DNA of 33,459 nt from Candidatus Methylomirabilota bacterium (GTDB lineage: Bacteria; Methylomirabilota; Methylomirabilia; Methylomirabilales; 2-02-FULL-66-22), in contig JACQVN010000049.1 in the NCBI GenBank assembly GCA_016209735.1, forward strand, positions 1 through 33,459, written 5' to 3'. The translations under genes were made by a program, and so were the position numbers. The notes under the pieces are model-generated. The model ran no database searches. It saw only the letters and a list, made by a program, of their open reading frames with translations, and was not told the DNA's origin. Shown in pieces: positions 14,635 to 23,382 of the stretch. How positions within the stretch are numbered: position 1 is the stretch's first letter; each line of letters starts with the position of its first letter.

Positions 14635-16236
14635 TCAATTTTTCAATTTTTCATTTTGCCTTAAGGCGGCTCCTTCCTCCGCTGCCAGGGCCTGCGCGCG
14701 CGCGAACGCCGCCTCGGCACCCGCCCCATCGCCCATGCCGGCCAGAACGAGCCCGAGGTTCTCGTAGGCCTTGACGTACCCCGGTCGAAGGGCGATGGCC
14801 TGGCGGTAGGCGTCCCGGGCTTCCGGGAGGCGTCCGCGCCTTGCCAGAGCCACGCCGAGGTTGTTCCAGGCGACGGGGTTCTTGGGTTCGAGATCGCGGG
14901 CGCGGGTGAGGGCCAGAACGGCCTCCTCTATGCGCCCCGCGGCAAGATACTCGAGGCCGAGCTTGCCCTGGACGAAGAACGAGGCGGGGGCGTGGGCGAC
15001 CATGCGCTCATAGACGCGGACCGGATCGGCCCACTCGGCGCTTCGGGCCTGGATGGTAGCGGCAAAGAGGCCGACCAGCGCTAGGAGCGAGACGAGACCG
15101 GCGGCCCGTAGTGCGAGCCGCCGGTCTTCTCGAATGGCCGCCTCCAGCACCAGGGCAGAGAGCAGGCAGAAGCCCACCGATGGCAGGTACATGTACCGCT
15201 CGGCCACGGTAAAGCCGGGGATGGGGAAGACGTTCAGGACGGGGAGGAGTGGAATCAGGGTCCAGCTCATCGCCACGGCCCCGAGGCGGTGGCGTCGGAG
15301 AAGGACGACCGCTCCCGCCAGGATCAGCGCGGCCAAGAGGAGAGCGCTCAGGACGCGGGGCTCCCAGAGGCTGTCGGGTACCGGGATGGTCCGAACGAAG
15401 GAGAAGGAGAAGGGCCACACCAGGAACCGGAGATAGGTGGCCAGGGTGATCGCCACCAAGCCCCCCCGGGCCGCGCCGAAACTTCCCGGATCGAAAGGAG
15501 CGATCTGGCCGAGAAGGTGCCAGCGGAGGAGAAGGTAGGCCGCCAGGACGAGGAAGGCCCCTCCCCCCAGCGCCATGTAGCGGCTCCGCCACGCGCGAGT
15601 CGTGGCCGGACCGAGCCAGACCAGACCGACCGCCAGGAGCGGCCACGTCGTGGCGGTCTCCTTGGACAGAAGGGCGGCCGCGAAGGCCGCGAGGCTCCCG
15701 GCGCTGGCCAGAACGCATTGCCCGGAGGTTGACGCCCGCAGGGCGCGCCGGAAGGCAAGGAGGCCGAGGAGCGTGAAGAGCGTAACCAGCAGGTCCGTCC
15801 GACCCTGGACCATGGACACGGACTCGCTGTGAATCGGGTGGCTGGCGAAGAGGACCGCGCAGAGGACGGCAGGCAGCGCCCGACCCGACAGGGCCAGGGC
15901 CACCTGGAAGGACAGGAGCGTGTTCGCGCCGTGCAGGAGCCAGTTGCTCAGATGAAAGCCGCCCGGGCGCAGCCCCCAGATCCGGCTGTCGAGCCAGTAG
16001 GTGAGGTTGGTCAGCGGGCGGTAGTACGGGAGCGTGAAGTCCGCAAACTGCTCCGGCCTGCGGAATATCTGAAGAGGGCTCTGGCCGGGGGCCAGCCGGA
16101 TGTTGGCGGCGATGATGGTCTCGTCGTCGATGAGGAAGTCGTGGCCCAGGGCCCCCGCGTAGAGGAGGAGGGCCAGCAGGACGGCTGCGAGCCGCCCCCA
16201 GGACACGAGCCGGCTCGGCTCGTTCCACCCAGTCAT
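14635..16236 (-). CDS. TMTC-like GT-C/TPR membrane protein E, 533 residues
   Basis: A multi-pass protein of the TMTC/DUF1736-like group: GT-C-fold glycosyltransferases thought to use lipid-linked sugars, followed by TPRs. After the first membrane helix comes the acidic pair D37-D38 (HDFLIDDE), then YYRPLTNLTYWLD, SHPIHSESV, LLSKETATTW and AERYMYLPSVGF, the fingerprint shared by all five paralogues here. Three TPR units follow at about 419-521. The ATG at 16236 lacks a strong ribosome binding site and sits just after a MITE-like repeat. The final codons (RQNEKLKN) fall inside an AT-rich repeat, so the natural C-terminus may have been replaced. It stands apart from the main operon, alone between repeats. 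Target is unknown. Confidence 0.8.
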   Translation of the reverse strand: MTGWNEPSRLVSWGRLAAVLLALLLYAGALGHDFLIDDETIIAANIRLAPGQSPLQIFRRPEQFADFTLPYYRPLTNLTYWLDSRIWGLRPGGFHLSNWLLHGANTLLSFQVALALSGRALPAVLCAVLFASHPIHSESVSMVQGRTDLLVTLFTLLGLLAFRRALRASTSGQCVLASAGSLAAFAAALLSKETATTWPLLAVGLVWLGPATTRAWRSRYMALGGGAFLVLAAYLLLRWHLLGQIAPFDPGSFGAARGGLVAITLATYLRFLVWPFSFSFVRTIPVPDSLWEPRVLSALLLAALILAGAVVLLRRHRLGAVAMSWTLIPLLPVLNVFPIPGFTVAERYMYLPSVGFCLLSALVLEAAIREDRRLALRAAGLVSLLALVGLFAATIQARSAEWADPVRVYERMVAHAPASFFVQGKLGLEYLAAGRIEEAVLALTRARDLEPKNPVAWNNLGVALARRGRLPEARDAYRQAIALRPGYVKAYENLGLVLAGMGDGAGAEAAFARAQALAAEEGAALRQNEKLKN

Positions 16237-16575
16237 AGCCGTGCCACCACAGAGGCGCGGAGCACGCAGAGAAGGCGCGGGTTGTGTCCAGTCATGCTGG
16301 TCCTCGGCAGCCGAGACCGCTAGCAGGCTGCCGAAAAACCCTCCGCTCGCCCACCGACTGGCTCAGGCCGAGCGGAGGGTGGCTTGAAATCAATGAGGTC
16401 TTCCCGTGGCGTCTTTGCGAGAGGCAAATATCTTCGGTTTGGGCCCAAGAATCTTTCCCGCAAGGACTGCGCCTAGCCGGCTCCTTGAATTCCTTCCCCC
16501 TCCGTGCCCTCTGTGCCTCTGCGGTGAGATGCCCGGATCCACGGACCGTTGCCCCCGAGGACGAGTCGCTCCGCA
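16237..16575. mobile_element. MITE-like palindromic element with embedded terminator
   Basis: Imperfect inverted ends, ACCACAGAGGCGCGGAG near 16249 and CTCTGTGCCTCTGCGGTGA near 16509, frame a roughly 285-base spacer with no gene. The dispersed hairpin at 16339-16379 lies inside. The ends resemble those of the element inserted at 22521-22681 (ACCACGGAGGCACGGAG). Confidence 0.5.
16334..16379 (-). terminator. Rho-independent terminator downstream of pilD
   Basis: Read on the - strand, CCCTCCGCTCG pairs with CGAGCGGAGGG and is followed directly by TTTTT. It lies about 200 bases after the prepilin peptidase stop. It is a third, diverged member of the hairpin family at 572-610 and 2089-2127. Confidence 0.65.
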
Positions 16576-17337
16576 TCACGGCAGGAGCCGCTGGTAGAGC
16601 GCGATCAAGGCATCGCCCCAGAAAAGCGCCACGACCGCGCCCAGGGCGAGGAACGGGCCGAAGGGCATGTGCTGGCGGCGGCTCAGCCTCCCGGCGACGA
16701 TCAGGCCGAGACCCACGACCGATCCGCTGAAGCAGCCGATCAGCACGGTAAGGATGACGGCCCGCCAGCCCAGGAAGGCCCCCACCAGGGCGATGAGGTT
16801 GAGGTCCCCCTCGCCCATAGCCTCCTGGCCGTACAGGACGCTGCCGTAGAACAGGACCAGGTAGAGAAAACCGGCGCCGGCCAGGCACCCGATCAGCCGA
16901 TCCAGGAGGGGCGGGTCCCCCACCAGGAAACCGGCCAGGAGCCCCAGGGGGATGCCCGGGAGGGTGACGGCGTTGGGGATGATCTGGTGGTCCAGATCGA
17001 TGAAGGCGACGGCGACGAGCCCGCAGAGGAAGACCAGGAGGAGAGCGGCTTGCAGGGTGGGGCCAAAGGTGGTGACGGTGAGGAAGAAGAGCGCAGCCGT
17101 GAGCGCCTCCACGAAGGGATAGCGCCACGAGATCGTCGCCCCGCAGGCGCGGCATTTCCCCCGCAGGATCAAGAAGCTGAGGACCGGGATATTGTCCCAG
17201 GGGCGAATGGGAGCGCGGCAGGCGGGGCAGCGCGAGCCCGGCCAGACGAGGCTCTCGTCCAAGGGGAGCCGGTGGATGACCACGTTCAAGAAGCTGCCGA
17301 AGATGAGGCCGAGGCCGATGGTCCAGGCGATCAGCAT
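16576..17337 (-). CDS. pilD: Prepilin peptidase/N-methyltransferase (PilD/GspO, A24 family)
   Basis: A 253-residue membrane aspartic protease that cleaves and N-methylates type IV prepilins and type II pseudopilins at the inner membrane. The N-terminal part has GSFLNVVIHRLP and two zinc-binding pairs, C37/C40 and C62/C65. The catalytic Asp residues lie in FIDLDHQIIPN (D114/D116) and GEGDLNLIALVGAFLGW (GxGD, D178). Multiple hydrophobic segments fit the usual eight-helix topology. The ATG at 17337 has GGGAG upstream; frames extending further read into repeats. The natural substrate is likely the pilin encoded at the window's right end. Its own promoter is not obvious. Confidence 0.92.
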   Translation of the reverse strand: MLIAWTIGLGLIFGSFLNVVIHRLPLDESLVWPGSRCPACRAPIRPWDNIPVLSFLILRGKCRACGATISWRYPFVEALTAALFFLTVTTFGPTLQAALLLVFLCGLVAVAFIDLDHQIIPNAVTLPGIPLGLLAGFLVGDPPLLDRLIGCLAGAGFLYLVLFYGSVLYGQEAMGEGDLNLIALVGAFLGWRAVILTVLIGCFSGSVVGLGLIVAGRLSRRQHMPFGPFLALGAVVALFWGDALIALYQRLLP

Positions 17338-17864
17338 GACTCCGCTCCCTGGTCGAGACTCGTCCGGGTCAGCGCACACTCCTTGCCAGCATAATTCCAG
17401 TGTGTGCTTGCGGCGCTCCTCGATATGTGCGGCGACAGGTGTGCTTACGCACGGCTGGGGCAAAAAAATCCCTTGTCGCTCCCGCGAAAGCGGGAGCCCA
17501 TGGCCCCGAGCTGGATTCCCGCTTGCGCGGGAATGACACCGTTGGACGTCGCCTAGGTGCACCGCCCGCCTGAGGCGGATACGGAACACACGGAGAAAGC
17601 CCAGAAGTGGGTCTCATCTGAACACACCGGAGGCGACGCGACCTCGGGAATGTTCTCTGCCGGGGATGGACGCAGCCAGCCCCTTGAACTGTGCCGCCTC
17701 CGTGTTCTCCGCGTCTGCTCAGAAAATCCCCCTCACCCCAGCCCTCTCCCCCGGCCAACCGGGGGCGAGGGGGGGGTTCATGCGGCGCGGGTGGGCAAAC
17801 TGCCCATGACAACTCCGTGGTCAAATACTCGAGCTCGGCCGCGGGCCCCGTTCCGGCGCGCGGG
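17338..17864. other. Repeat-filled spacer between the large operon and pilD
   Basis: No gene is seen. From left to right: a CTCCCGC-GAAA-GCGGGAG hairpin (17479-17496), a dRS3-like dyad ATTCCC-N8-GGGAAT (17515-17534), a CCGCCTGAGGCGG hairpin (17566-17578), sequence with CACGGAG/CTCCGTG ends resembling the MITE-like elements (about 17585-17710), and the hairpin repeat copy 2 (17722-17800). The spacer probably separates pilD from the operon transcriptionally. Confidence 0.55.
17722..17800. repeat. Hairpin repeat family, copy 2
   Basis: Matches 14311-14408 in block order, from GAAAATCCCCCTC to CGCGGGTGGGCAAAC. It contains a CCCCCGG-CCAA-CCGGGGG hairpin where copy 1 has CCCGCCTCAGGCGGG, so the outer frame is conserved while the inner stem differs. 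Confidence 0.65.
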
Positions 17865-20800
17865 TCATGGGGTCTGGCCTTCGAGGCGCCGCTCCAGCTC
17901 CTGGAGGCGCTGCCGTGCCGCGAGGTGATCGGGGTGAATGGCGAGGAGCTGCTCCAGCGCCCCCGCCGCCTGCGCCAGATCGCCCTGCGCCCCGTAGGCC
18001 AGGCTCAGCGCGAGGCGGAAGTCCGCATTGCCTGGGCTCGAGCGGACGGCGGCCTCCAGCTCTCTGATGGCCTGCGGGATCTGACCGGCCTTGACGAGGG
18101 CGACGCCGGCCAGATGCCGGATACCGGCCCGGGTGCTCCCGGGATAGGCGGATAGCCCCCGGCGGAGCGGCTGGAGCACCTCCAGGGCCCCCCGCACATC
18201 GGCCTGCGCCAGACGGACCTCGGCCCAGGGGAGGAGGACATCCGTGTCCTCGGGGTGACGCTCTGCCAGGAGATCGTATTCCGCGCGCGCCCGCGTCAGG
18301 TTCCCCTGCGAGCGGAGTAGCTCGGCGAGCCGGAGGCGATACTCCCGCCGATCCGGAGCCAGGGCCGTGGCTCGTTCGAAGGCCGCCAGGGCCGGCTCGG
18401 GGAGACCCTGCTGCTGGTAGAGCGCGCCGAGCTGGAAGTGGACCCGCGGGTTGCGGGGCTCCCGGGCGAGGAGCGCCTCGAGCATCCGCAGGGCTTGCAC
18501 ATGGAGGCCGCGCTGGGCCAGAAGACGCGCCTCCTCCAGGAGGCTCTCGGTGTGCCGGGGATCCGCCAGCCGGGCCATGGCAAACTCCGCCTCGGCCTCC
18601 TGCGGGAGGCCTTTGGCCAGGTAGGCCACCCCCAGAGCATGGCGCCCGGGGGCGCTCTCGACCGCCTTGCGGTCCGCTTGATCCAGAGCCGAGAGCATGG
18701 TGTGCCGGTAGCCTCGCAGGATTGCGTAGTTCAGCTCCGCCGTCTCGAGCTGGTAGAGGCTCTTGGGGGCCGAGTACTCCAGCCGCAGGGTGTCGTCGGT
18801 GTTGAGCGGCGCCTGGGCCGCGTATCGGGCGAAGTCCTCCGGCGGGAGGACAAGGTCGGCGAGCAGACCGATCGGACCGGGGATTCCGATGCGGGCGAAG
18901 TCGGCCCGGAGACCGGCCGAGGCCTCGAAGCGCGCCCGGATTCGCCCCAGCGGGACGGCCAGCGGCTCCGTGCCGCCGAGGAGGCAATTATCGCTCAGCG
19001 TCGTATTCCACAGGCTGGCGTGAGGGAAGGCCGTCCGGAACGTGGCCGCCACCATGCGCAGATCCTCGGGGGCGAGGCCATAGCTCTGGATCCACTGCAT
19101 CATGAGCCCCCCCGGGGCCAGGCGGCGCTTGGCGAGGGCGAAGAACTCGCGGGTGAAGAGGGTGGCCAGGCCACGAATCCAGGGATTGGAGGGCTCGGAG
19201 ATGATCACGTCGTAGCCTGTCTGAGCGTTCTGGAGGAAGTTCCGGCCGTCCGCGACGATCAGGCGCACGCGGGGGTCGGACAGGACCTTGCGGTTCTCGG
19301 CCTCGAAGAAGCGGGAGGCCGCGACGACGGCCGGCTCGATCTCGATGACGTCGATCTGCTCGGCCGGATGCTGGGCCACCGCACCGGCGGTGATCCCGCT
19401 GCCCAGGCCGATCACCAGGACTCGCCTGGGTGCTGGGTGGAGGAGCATGGGCAGGTGTCCCAGGAGGAGCTGAGTGTGCATGTCGGAGGTGCCGGCGTCC
19501 GTCTTGCCGTTCACGCGGAGGAACAGGCGGGGGCCGTCCTGGTGGACGGTTACCGTGCCGCTGATCCCGTCGCGGTAGGAGAGGAGCCTGGGCTGCCACT
19601 CCGGGCTGGCGAACTCCCCCGCGCGGAGGAGCGGGAGGTACTGGCGTCCGTAGATGGCCACCCCGCTCGACACGAGCGTCGGGTTCCACGGCGGGAGAAC
19701 GGCGGCGACCGCGGCGGCCCCCGCCGCCACCGCCACGCCGGCGGTTCGGAGCAGGCGGGCCCGACCCTGGCCGCCGGCCACGAGGATGGCGATCCCGACG
19801 GCGAGGTTGATCCCGATCCCGACCCGCATCGTCCACTGGATCCCCAGCGCCGGGACGCCCAGGAAACCGGCCGCGCCGGAGCCCAGGATCGCCCCAACCG
19901 TGTTGACCGCGTAAATCCAGCCGGTATCGTATCCCACCCGGCCGACTCCCTGAGTCAAGATGCGCACGGCGCAGGGAAACGTGGCGCCGATGAGGAGCGT
20001 CGGCGCCAGCATGGCGGCGAAGCTCAGGAGGAACTGCACCCCCTGGATGTAGCCGGGCGCCTGGGAGAACTGGAAGGCGGTCAGGAACCAGAGCGGCATC
20101 CGCTCGAAGGCGGGGACGAGGGCCAGGCAAGAGAGTCCGATGGCGACCTGGAGCGCGGCAAACGCCTCCGGCCGCAGTTGGCGGCGGCCGGCCACGAGGG
20201 CGAAGGCCCAGCTCCCGCCGGCGATCCCGCACAGGAAGGCGGCCAGCATGGCCGTGAAGGCGTAGGTCGAGCTGCCGATGGAAAGGGTCAGGGCGCGCGT
20301 CCAGGTGATCTCGTACACCATGGACGCCGCCCCCGAGGCGGCGAACCCCGCCGCGACCAGCAAGCGAGCCAGGTCCGATACGGATTCGGGCCTTTCCCCT
20401 GGCGCCCCTGGCGCCGCAGGAATCGCGGCCGGCTCCGTGGCCGCGCTTCCTCCGGCCAGCCGCCGCAGGTGGCGATCGAAGGCCAGGACCAGCGCGCCGA
20501 GGCCGACGTTGGCTACCACGGCCATGCGCAGCGTGGTCTGGATGCCGAGGGACGGGACGAGGAAATACCCGGCCAGCAGGGTCCCGGCCACGGCCCCCCA
20601 CGTATTGGCCGAATAGAGGAGCCCCACCTGGCGGCCGAGCGTTTGCTCTTCCCGGACGAAGAAACGCGTCAAGACCGGGAGGGTCGCCCCCATCAGGAAG
20701 GTGGGGGGAACCAGGAGGAGGGCGATGAGAGCGAACTGGACCAGGTTGAAGGCGACGTAGGGAAGGGTCAGCGACCGGGAGACCCACAGGTAAATGGTCG

Positions 20801-21149
20801 CCGCCCCGTCCAGGAGCGCGGGGAGGAAGAAGCAGTAGAGACCGATGCCGATCTCGAGGAGTCCGTAGAGACGAAGGGGCGAGCGGGTGCCGTCGGCGAC
20901 TCTGCCGAAAACCGCGCTGCCGAGGCCCAGGCCGCCCATGAAGGAGGCCAGCACCGTGGTCACGGCGAAGACGGTGTGGCCGAACACCAGGCCGAGCATC
21001 CGGATCCAGAGGACCTCGTAGATCAGGCCCACCGCCCCGGAGACGAGAAAGCAGCCGATCACGGCGCGGACGATCTGCCGCTCCTCTCCCCTGGCCTGCT
21101 GTCCGCGCCCAGCGGCAACGCATCCCGCCGGGCTCTGCGCCACTTTCAT
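17865..21149 (-). CDS. MFS-like/spermidine synthase-like/TPR fusion, 1094 residues
   Basis: Three parts are fused. Residues about 25-500 hold two sets of membrane helices of the MFS-like type found in fused spermidine synthases (GAVGLIYEVLWIRMLGLVFG; ASMVYEITWTRALTL). Residues about 550-760 are a spermidine synthase-like Rossmann domain with VLVIGLGSGITAGAV, the acidic IEIEP, VADGRNFL and SEPSNPW. From about 770 onward are TPRs. Family members of this fusion are common but their substrate is unknown; the domain may not make polyamines at all. The ATG at 21149 shares one base with the upstream stop (TGATG), so it is the last gene of the overlapping operon. Another ATG further upstream is unlikely because it lies inside the previous gene. 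Confidence 0.85.
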   Translation of the reverse strand: MKVAQSPAGCVAAGRGQQARGEERQIVRAVIGCFLVSGAVGLIYEVLWIRMLGLVFGHTVFAVTTVLASFMGGLGLGSAVFGRVADGTRSPLRLYGLLEIGIGLYCFFLPALLDGAATIYLWVSRSLTLPYVAFNLVQFALIALLLVPPTFLMGATLPVLTRFFVREEQTLGRQVGLLYSANTWGAVAGTLLAGYFLVPSLGIQTTLRMAVVANVGLGALVLAFDRHLRRLAGGSAATEPAAIPAAPGAPGERPESVSDLARLLVAAGFAASGAASMVYEITWTRALTLSIGSSTYAFTAMLAAFLCGIAGGSWAFALVAGRRQLRPEAFAALQVAIGLSCLALVPAFERMPLWFLTAFQFSQAPGYIQGVQFLLSFAAMLAPTLLIGATFPCAVRILTQGVGRVGYDTGWIYAVNTVGAILGSGAAGFLGVPALGIQWTMRVGIGINLAVGIAILVAGGQGRARLLRTAGVAVAAGAAAVAAVLPPWNPTLVSSGVAIYGRQYLPLLRAGEFASPEWQPRLLSYRDGISGTVTVHQDGPRLFLRVNGKTDAGTSDMHTQLLLGHLPMLLHPAPRRVLVIGLGSGITAGAVAQHPAEQIDVIEIEPAVVAASRFFEAENRKVLSDPRVRLIVADGRNFLQNAQTGYDVIISEPSNPWIRGLATLFTREFFALAKRRLAPGGLMMQWIQSYGLAPEDLRMVAATFRTAFPHASLWNTTLSDNCLLGGTEPLAVPLGRIRARFEASAGLRADFARIGIPGPIGLLADLVLPPEDFARYAAQAPLNTDDTLRLEYSAPKSLYQLETAELNYAILRGYRHTMLSALDQADRKAVESAPGRHALGVAYLAKGLPQEAEAEFAMARLADPRHTESLLEEARLLAQRGLHVQALRMLEALLAREPRNPRVHFQLGALYQQQGLPEPALAAFERATALAPDRREYRLRLAELLRSQGNLTRARAEYDLLAERHPEDTDVLLPWAEVRLAQADVRGALEVLQPLRRGLSAYPGSTRAGIRHLAGVALVKAGQIPQAIRELEAAVRSSPGNADFRLALSLAYGAQGDLAQAAGALEQLLAIHPDHLAARQRLQELERRLEGQTP

Positions 21150-23362
21150 CACGGTCTCCCCAGTGGTGCGGCCTCGCCCTCCGGCGTGAGCCGGACGATG
21201 TGGCGAAGGATCTCCGCCCGCTGGGCGGCCGTGATCTCGAGACCGAGCATCCGCTTCCACGTGCTCCGCGATGCCTCCCTCTGGCCGGAGGCTTCCAGCG
21301 CGAGTGCCAGGCTCCGAGCGGCGATGGCGGAACCCGGCGCCAGCCGGGTGGCAGTCTCGGCCGCACCCAGGGCCTCCTGCGCCCGGCCGATCCGGAGGAA
21401 TAGCAGGGCCAGATCGGTGTGTCCCTCCGCGCTCCGGGGGGCCAGGGCAATGGCGGTCCGATAGGCCGCCTCGGCCGCCGGAAGGTCGCCCTGACGTTCC
21501 CGGGCCTGCCCGAGCAGGCGGTGGAGGCTCGGATAGTCTCCATAGCGCCGGGCCGCCTCCTGCAGGACGTGCGCGGCTGCCGACCAGGCGCCCTGCATCA
21601 GGTAGGCAGTGCCGCGGACCTCCAGGAAGGCCCGCTGTCTGGCCAGGCGAGGCGCGATCCCGTCCAAGATCTGGTGCGCGAGCTGCGGCCGTCCGGCCAT
21701 CACGTAGCCCCCGGCCAGCGCGAGCTGCGCGCGGGGATTGTCGGGCTCCACGGCGACGGACTGCTCCAGGGCCGCCAGGCCCCCCGGGAGATCGCCGGCC
21801 CTGAGTCGGGCCAGGCCGAGATTCTGGTGGCCCAGGGCCACGCGGGGGGCCTGCTCGGACACCCGGGTGAAGAGGGAGATATCATCCTGGAAAACGGGGG
21901 CGTAGGTCAAGGTCCTTAGGCCCCAGAGGCCGATCATGACCATGGCGACCCACCTTGCCAGCGGTGCGCGAATCCGCCGAAGGGTGGGCGCTGCAACCGT
22001 ATCGCTGCCTCCCGACCGCAAGAGAGGAGCGAGCAGGGCCCCGGCCAGGAGGGAGAGGCCGATGCTGGGAATGAAGAGGTGCCGGTCGGCGAAGTTCAGG
22101 GGGCGGGAGGAGATGGGCACCAGATCGAGGACGGGGCCCAGGGAGAGGAAATACCAGCCCAGGCCCAGGCTCGCCACCGGAGCGTGCATCCGGAGCCGCC
22201 AGGCCAGGACGCCTCCCGCGACGAGCAGGCCCAGGCCGGCCAGCGGCCAGGGGGCGAGAAGGGTTGCGGGGCGCGCCAGGTCGTACACCGGCTGGAGCCC
22301 GATGGGCAAGAGGGCCGTCAGGACGTACCGGGCGATCAGCTCCAGGGAGCCCGGCAGCCTCGACCACAGGTCCCCGCCGGAAAGGGTCTCCTCCGTCCAG
22401 CGCGTGAGCGCTCCGTGCCGGAGCCACAAATAGCTCAGGGCGAGGGCGACGAAGGGGACCGGCCGGAGCCAGCGCTGGCGGTCTCGCGCCGTCGCGTGGA
22501 CCCGACCGACCCGCTGCGGTTTTACCACGGAGGCACGGAGATCACGGAGAAAACTCCAGCATTGTCGAGGCCGGACGAACCTCGACCACCGACCCCTCAA
22601 CAACATCTCCTGCCGGCACTGCGTTGACGTACCCCCCGTGATCTGTCGCCCCTCCGTGGCCTCCGTGTCTCCGTGGTGAAAACTCCGAGCCGGAAGGACC
22701 AGTTCGACCCAGAGGAGGAGCAGGGGCAGGCTGACGGCACTCTCCTTGGCGAGGAGGGCGGCTCCGAAGGCCAGGAGGCCGCCGGCGAGAATGGCCACCT
22801 CCCGCCGGATGCCGCCAGCCGCCCTCCCGTGGAGGTACGCCAGCATGGCGGCCATGAGGCCGATAGCCGGCATGGGGTCGCAACGGCCGGACACCCAGGC
22901 GACGGTCTCGACGTGGGCCGGGTGGGCCACGAAGAGCAGGGCCGCCAGGAGAGCGGCTTGGCCGGGGCCGAGGAGGGCGCGGGCGAGGAGGAAGACCAGG
23001 AGGCAGACCGCGGTGTAGAGGAGGACGTTGCTGAGGTGGAAGCCCGCCGGGTTCCTGCCCCAGAGCTGGAAATCCAGGAAGAGGGAGAGCCAGAAGAGCG
23101 GCCGGTAGTAGACCGCGTGCAGGGCCCCGCCGGTGAGGGAGGTGACGTCCTCGGTGAAGAACCGCGGCAGGTGTCGCGCCGTTTCGAGATGCGGATTCTG
23201 GAGGATGATGTTGTAGTCGTCCCACACGAAGTCGTACGCCAGGCTCCCCGCGTACAGGGTCAGGGCGGCAAGCCCGACGAGACAAAGCTGACGGGAAACG
23301 AACGGATGGCTCAAATTGTCGGCGGCGGCTGCCGCCTCCGGCTGCAACGATATCCGGCTCAT
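21149..23362 (-). CDS. TMTC-like GT-C/TPR protein D with in-frame repeat insertion, 737 residues
   Basis: Shows the shared fingerprint: D48-D49 after the first helix (YDFVWDDYN), VYYRPLFWLSLFLD, AHPAHVETVAWVSGR, LLAKESAVSLP and ADRHLFIPSIG, then about six TPR units. Between ELVLPA and the next helix (VPFVALALSYLW) are some 60 extra residues (SFHHGDTEATEGRQ ... VVKPQRVGRV) absent in the other four paralogues. They are encoded by the MITE-like element at 22521-22681. The ATG at 23362 has GGAG upstream and lies 20 bases after the previous stop. Predicted role: membrane transferase using a lipid-linked sugar. Whether it still folds with the insertion is unknown. Confidence 0.82.
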   Translation of the reverse strand: MSRISLQPEAAAAADNLSHPFVSRQLCLVGLAALTLYAGSLAYDFVWDDYNIILQNPHLETARHLPRFFTEDVTSLTGGALHAVYYRPLFWLSLFLDFQLWGRNPAGFHLSNVLLYTAVCLLVFLLARALLGPGQAALLAALLFVAHPAHVETVAWVSGRCDPMPAIGLMAAMLAYLHGRAAGGIRREVAILAGGLLAFGAALLAKESAVSLPLLLLWVELVLPARSFHHGDTEATEGRQITGGTSTQCRQEMLLRGRWSRFVRPRQCWSFLRDLRASVVKPQRVGRVHATARDRQRWLRPVPFVALALSYLWLRHGALTRWTEETLSGGDLWSRLPGSLELIARYVLTALLPIGLQPVYDLARPATLLAPWPLAGLGLLVAGGVLAWRLRMHAPVASLGLGWYFLSLGPVLDLVPISSRPLNFADRHLFIPSIGLSLLAGALLAPLLRSGGSDTVAAPTLRRIRAPLARWVAMVMIGLWGLRTLTYAPVFQDDISLFTRVSEQAPRVALGHQNLGLARLRAGDLPGGLAALEQSVAVEPDNPRAQLALAGGYVMAGRPQLAHQILDGIAPRLARQRAFLEVRGTAYLMQGAWSAAAHVLQEAARRYGDYPSLHRLLGQARERQGDLPAAEAAYRTAIALAPRSAEGHTDLALLFLRIGRAQEALGAAETATRLAPGSAIAARSLALALEASGQREASRSTWKRMLGLEITAAQRAEILRHIVRLTPEGEAAPLGRP
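22521..22681. mobile_element. MITE-like element inserted inside a coding sequence
   Basis: About 161 bases bounded by near-perfect inverted repeats of about 29 bases: one end reads TTTACCACGGAGGCACGGAG, the other, reversed and complemented, TTTCACCACGGAGACACGG. No ORF of its own. It lies within the GT-C/TPR gene D without breaking its frame. Similar ends border 16249-16531. Confidence 0.75.
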
Positions 23363-23382
23363 CCCAACTCCAACATTTCTGT

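Noticed and set aside
18438-21464. Very long open frame on the + strand opposite the MFS-spermidine synthase gene, and similar long antisense frames opposite the other right-half genes
   Set aside because: High GC leaves antisense frames open; their sequences are low-complexity Gly/Glu/Arg-rich while the - strand frames carry clear family motifs.
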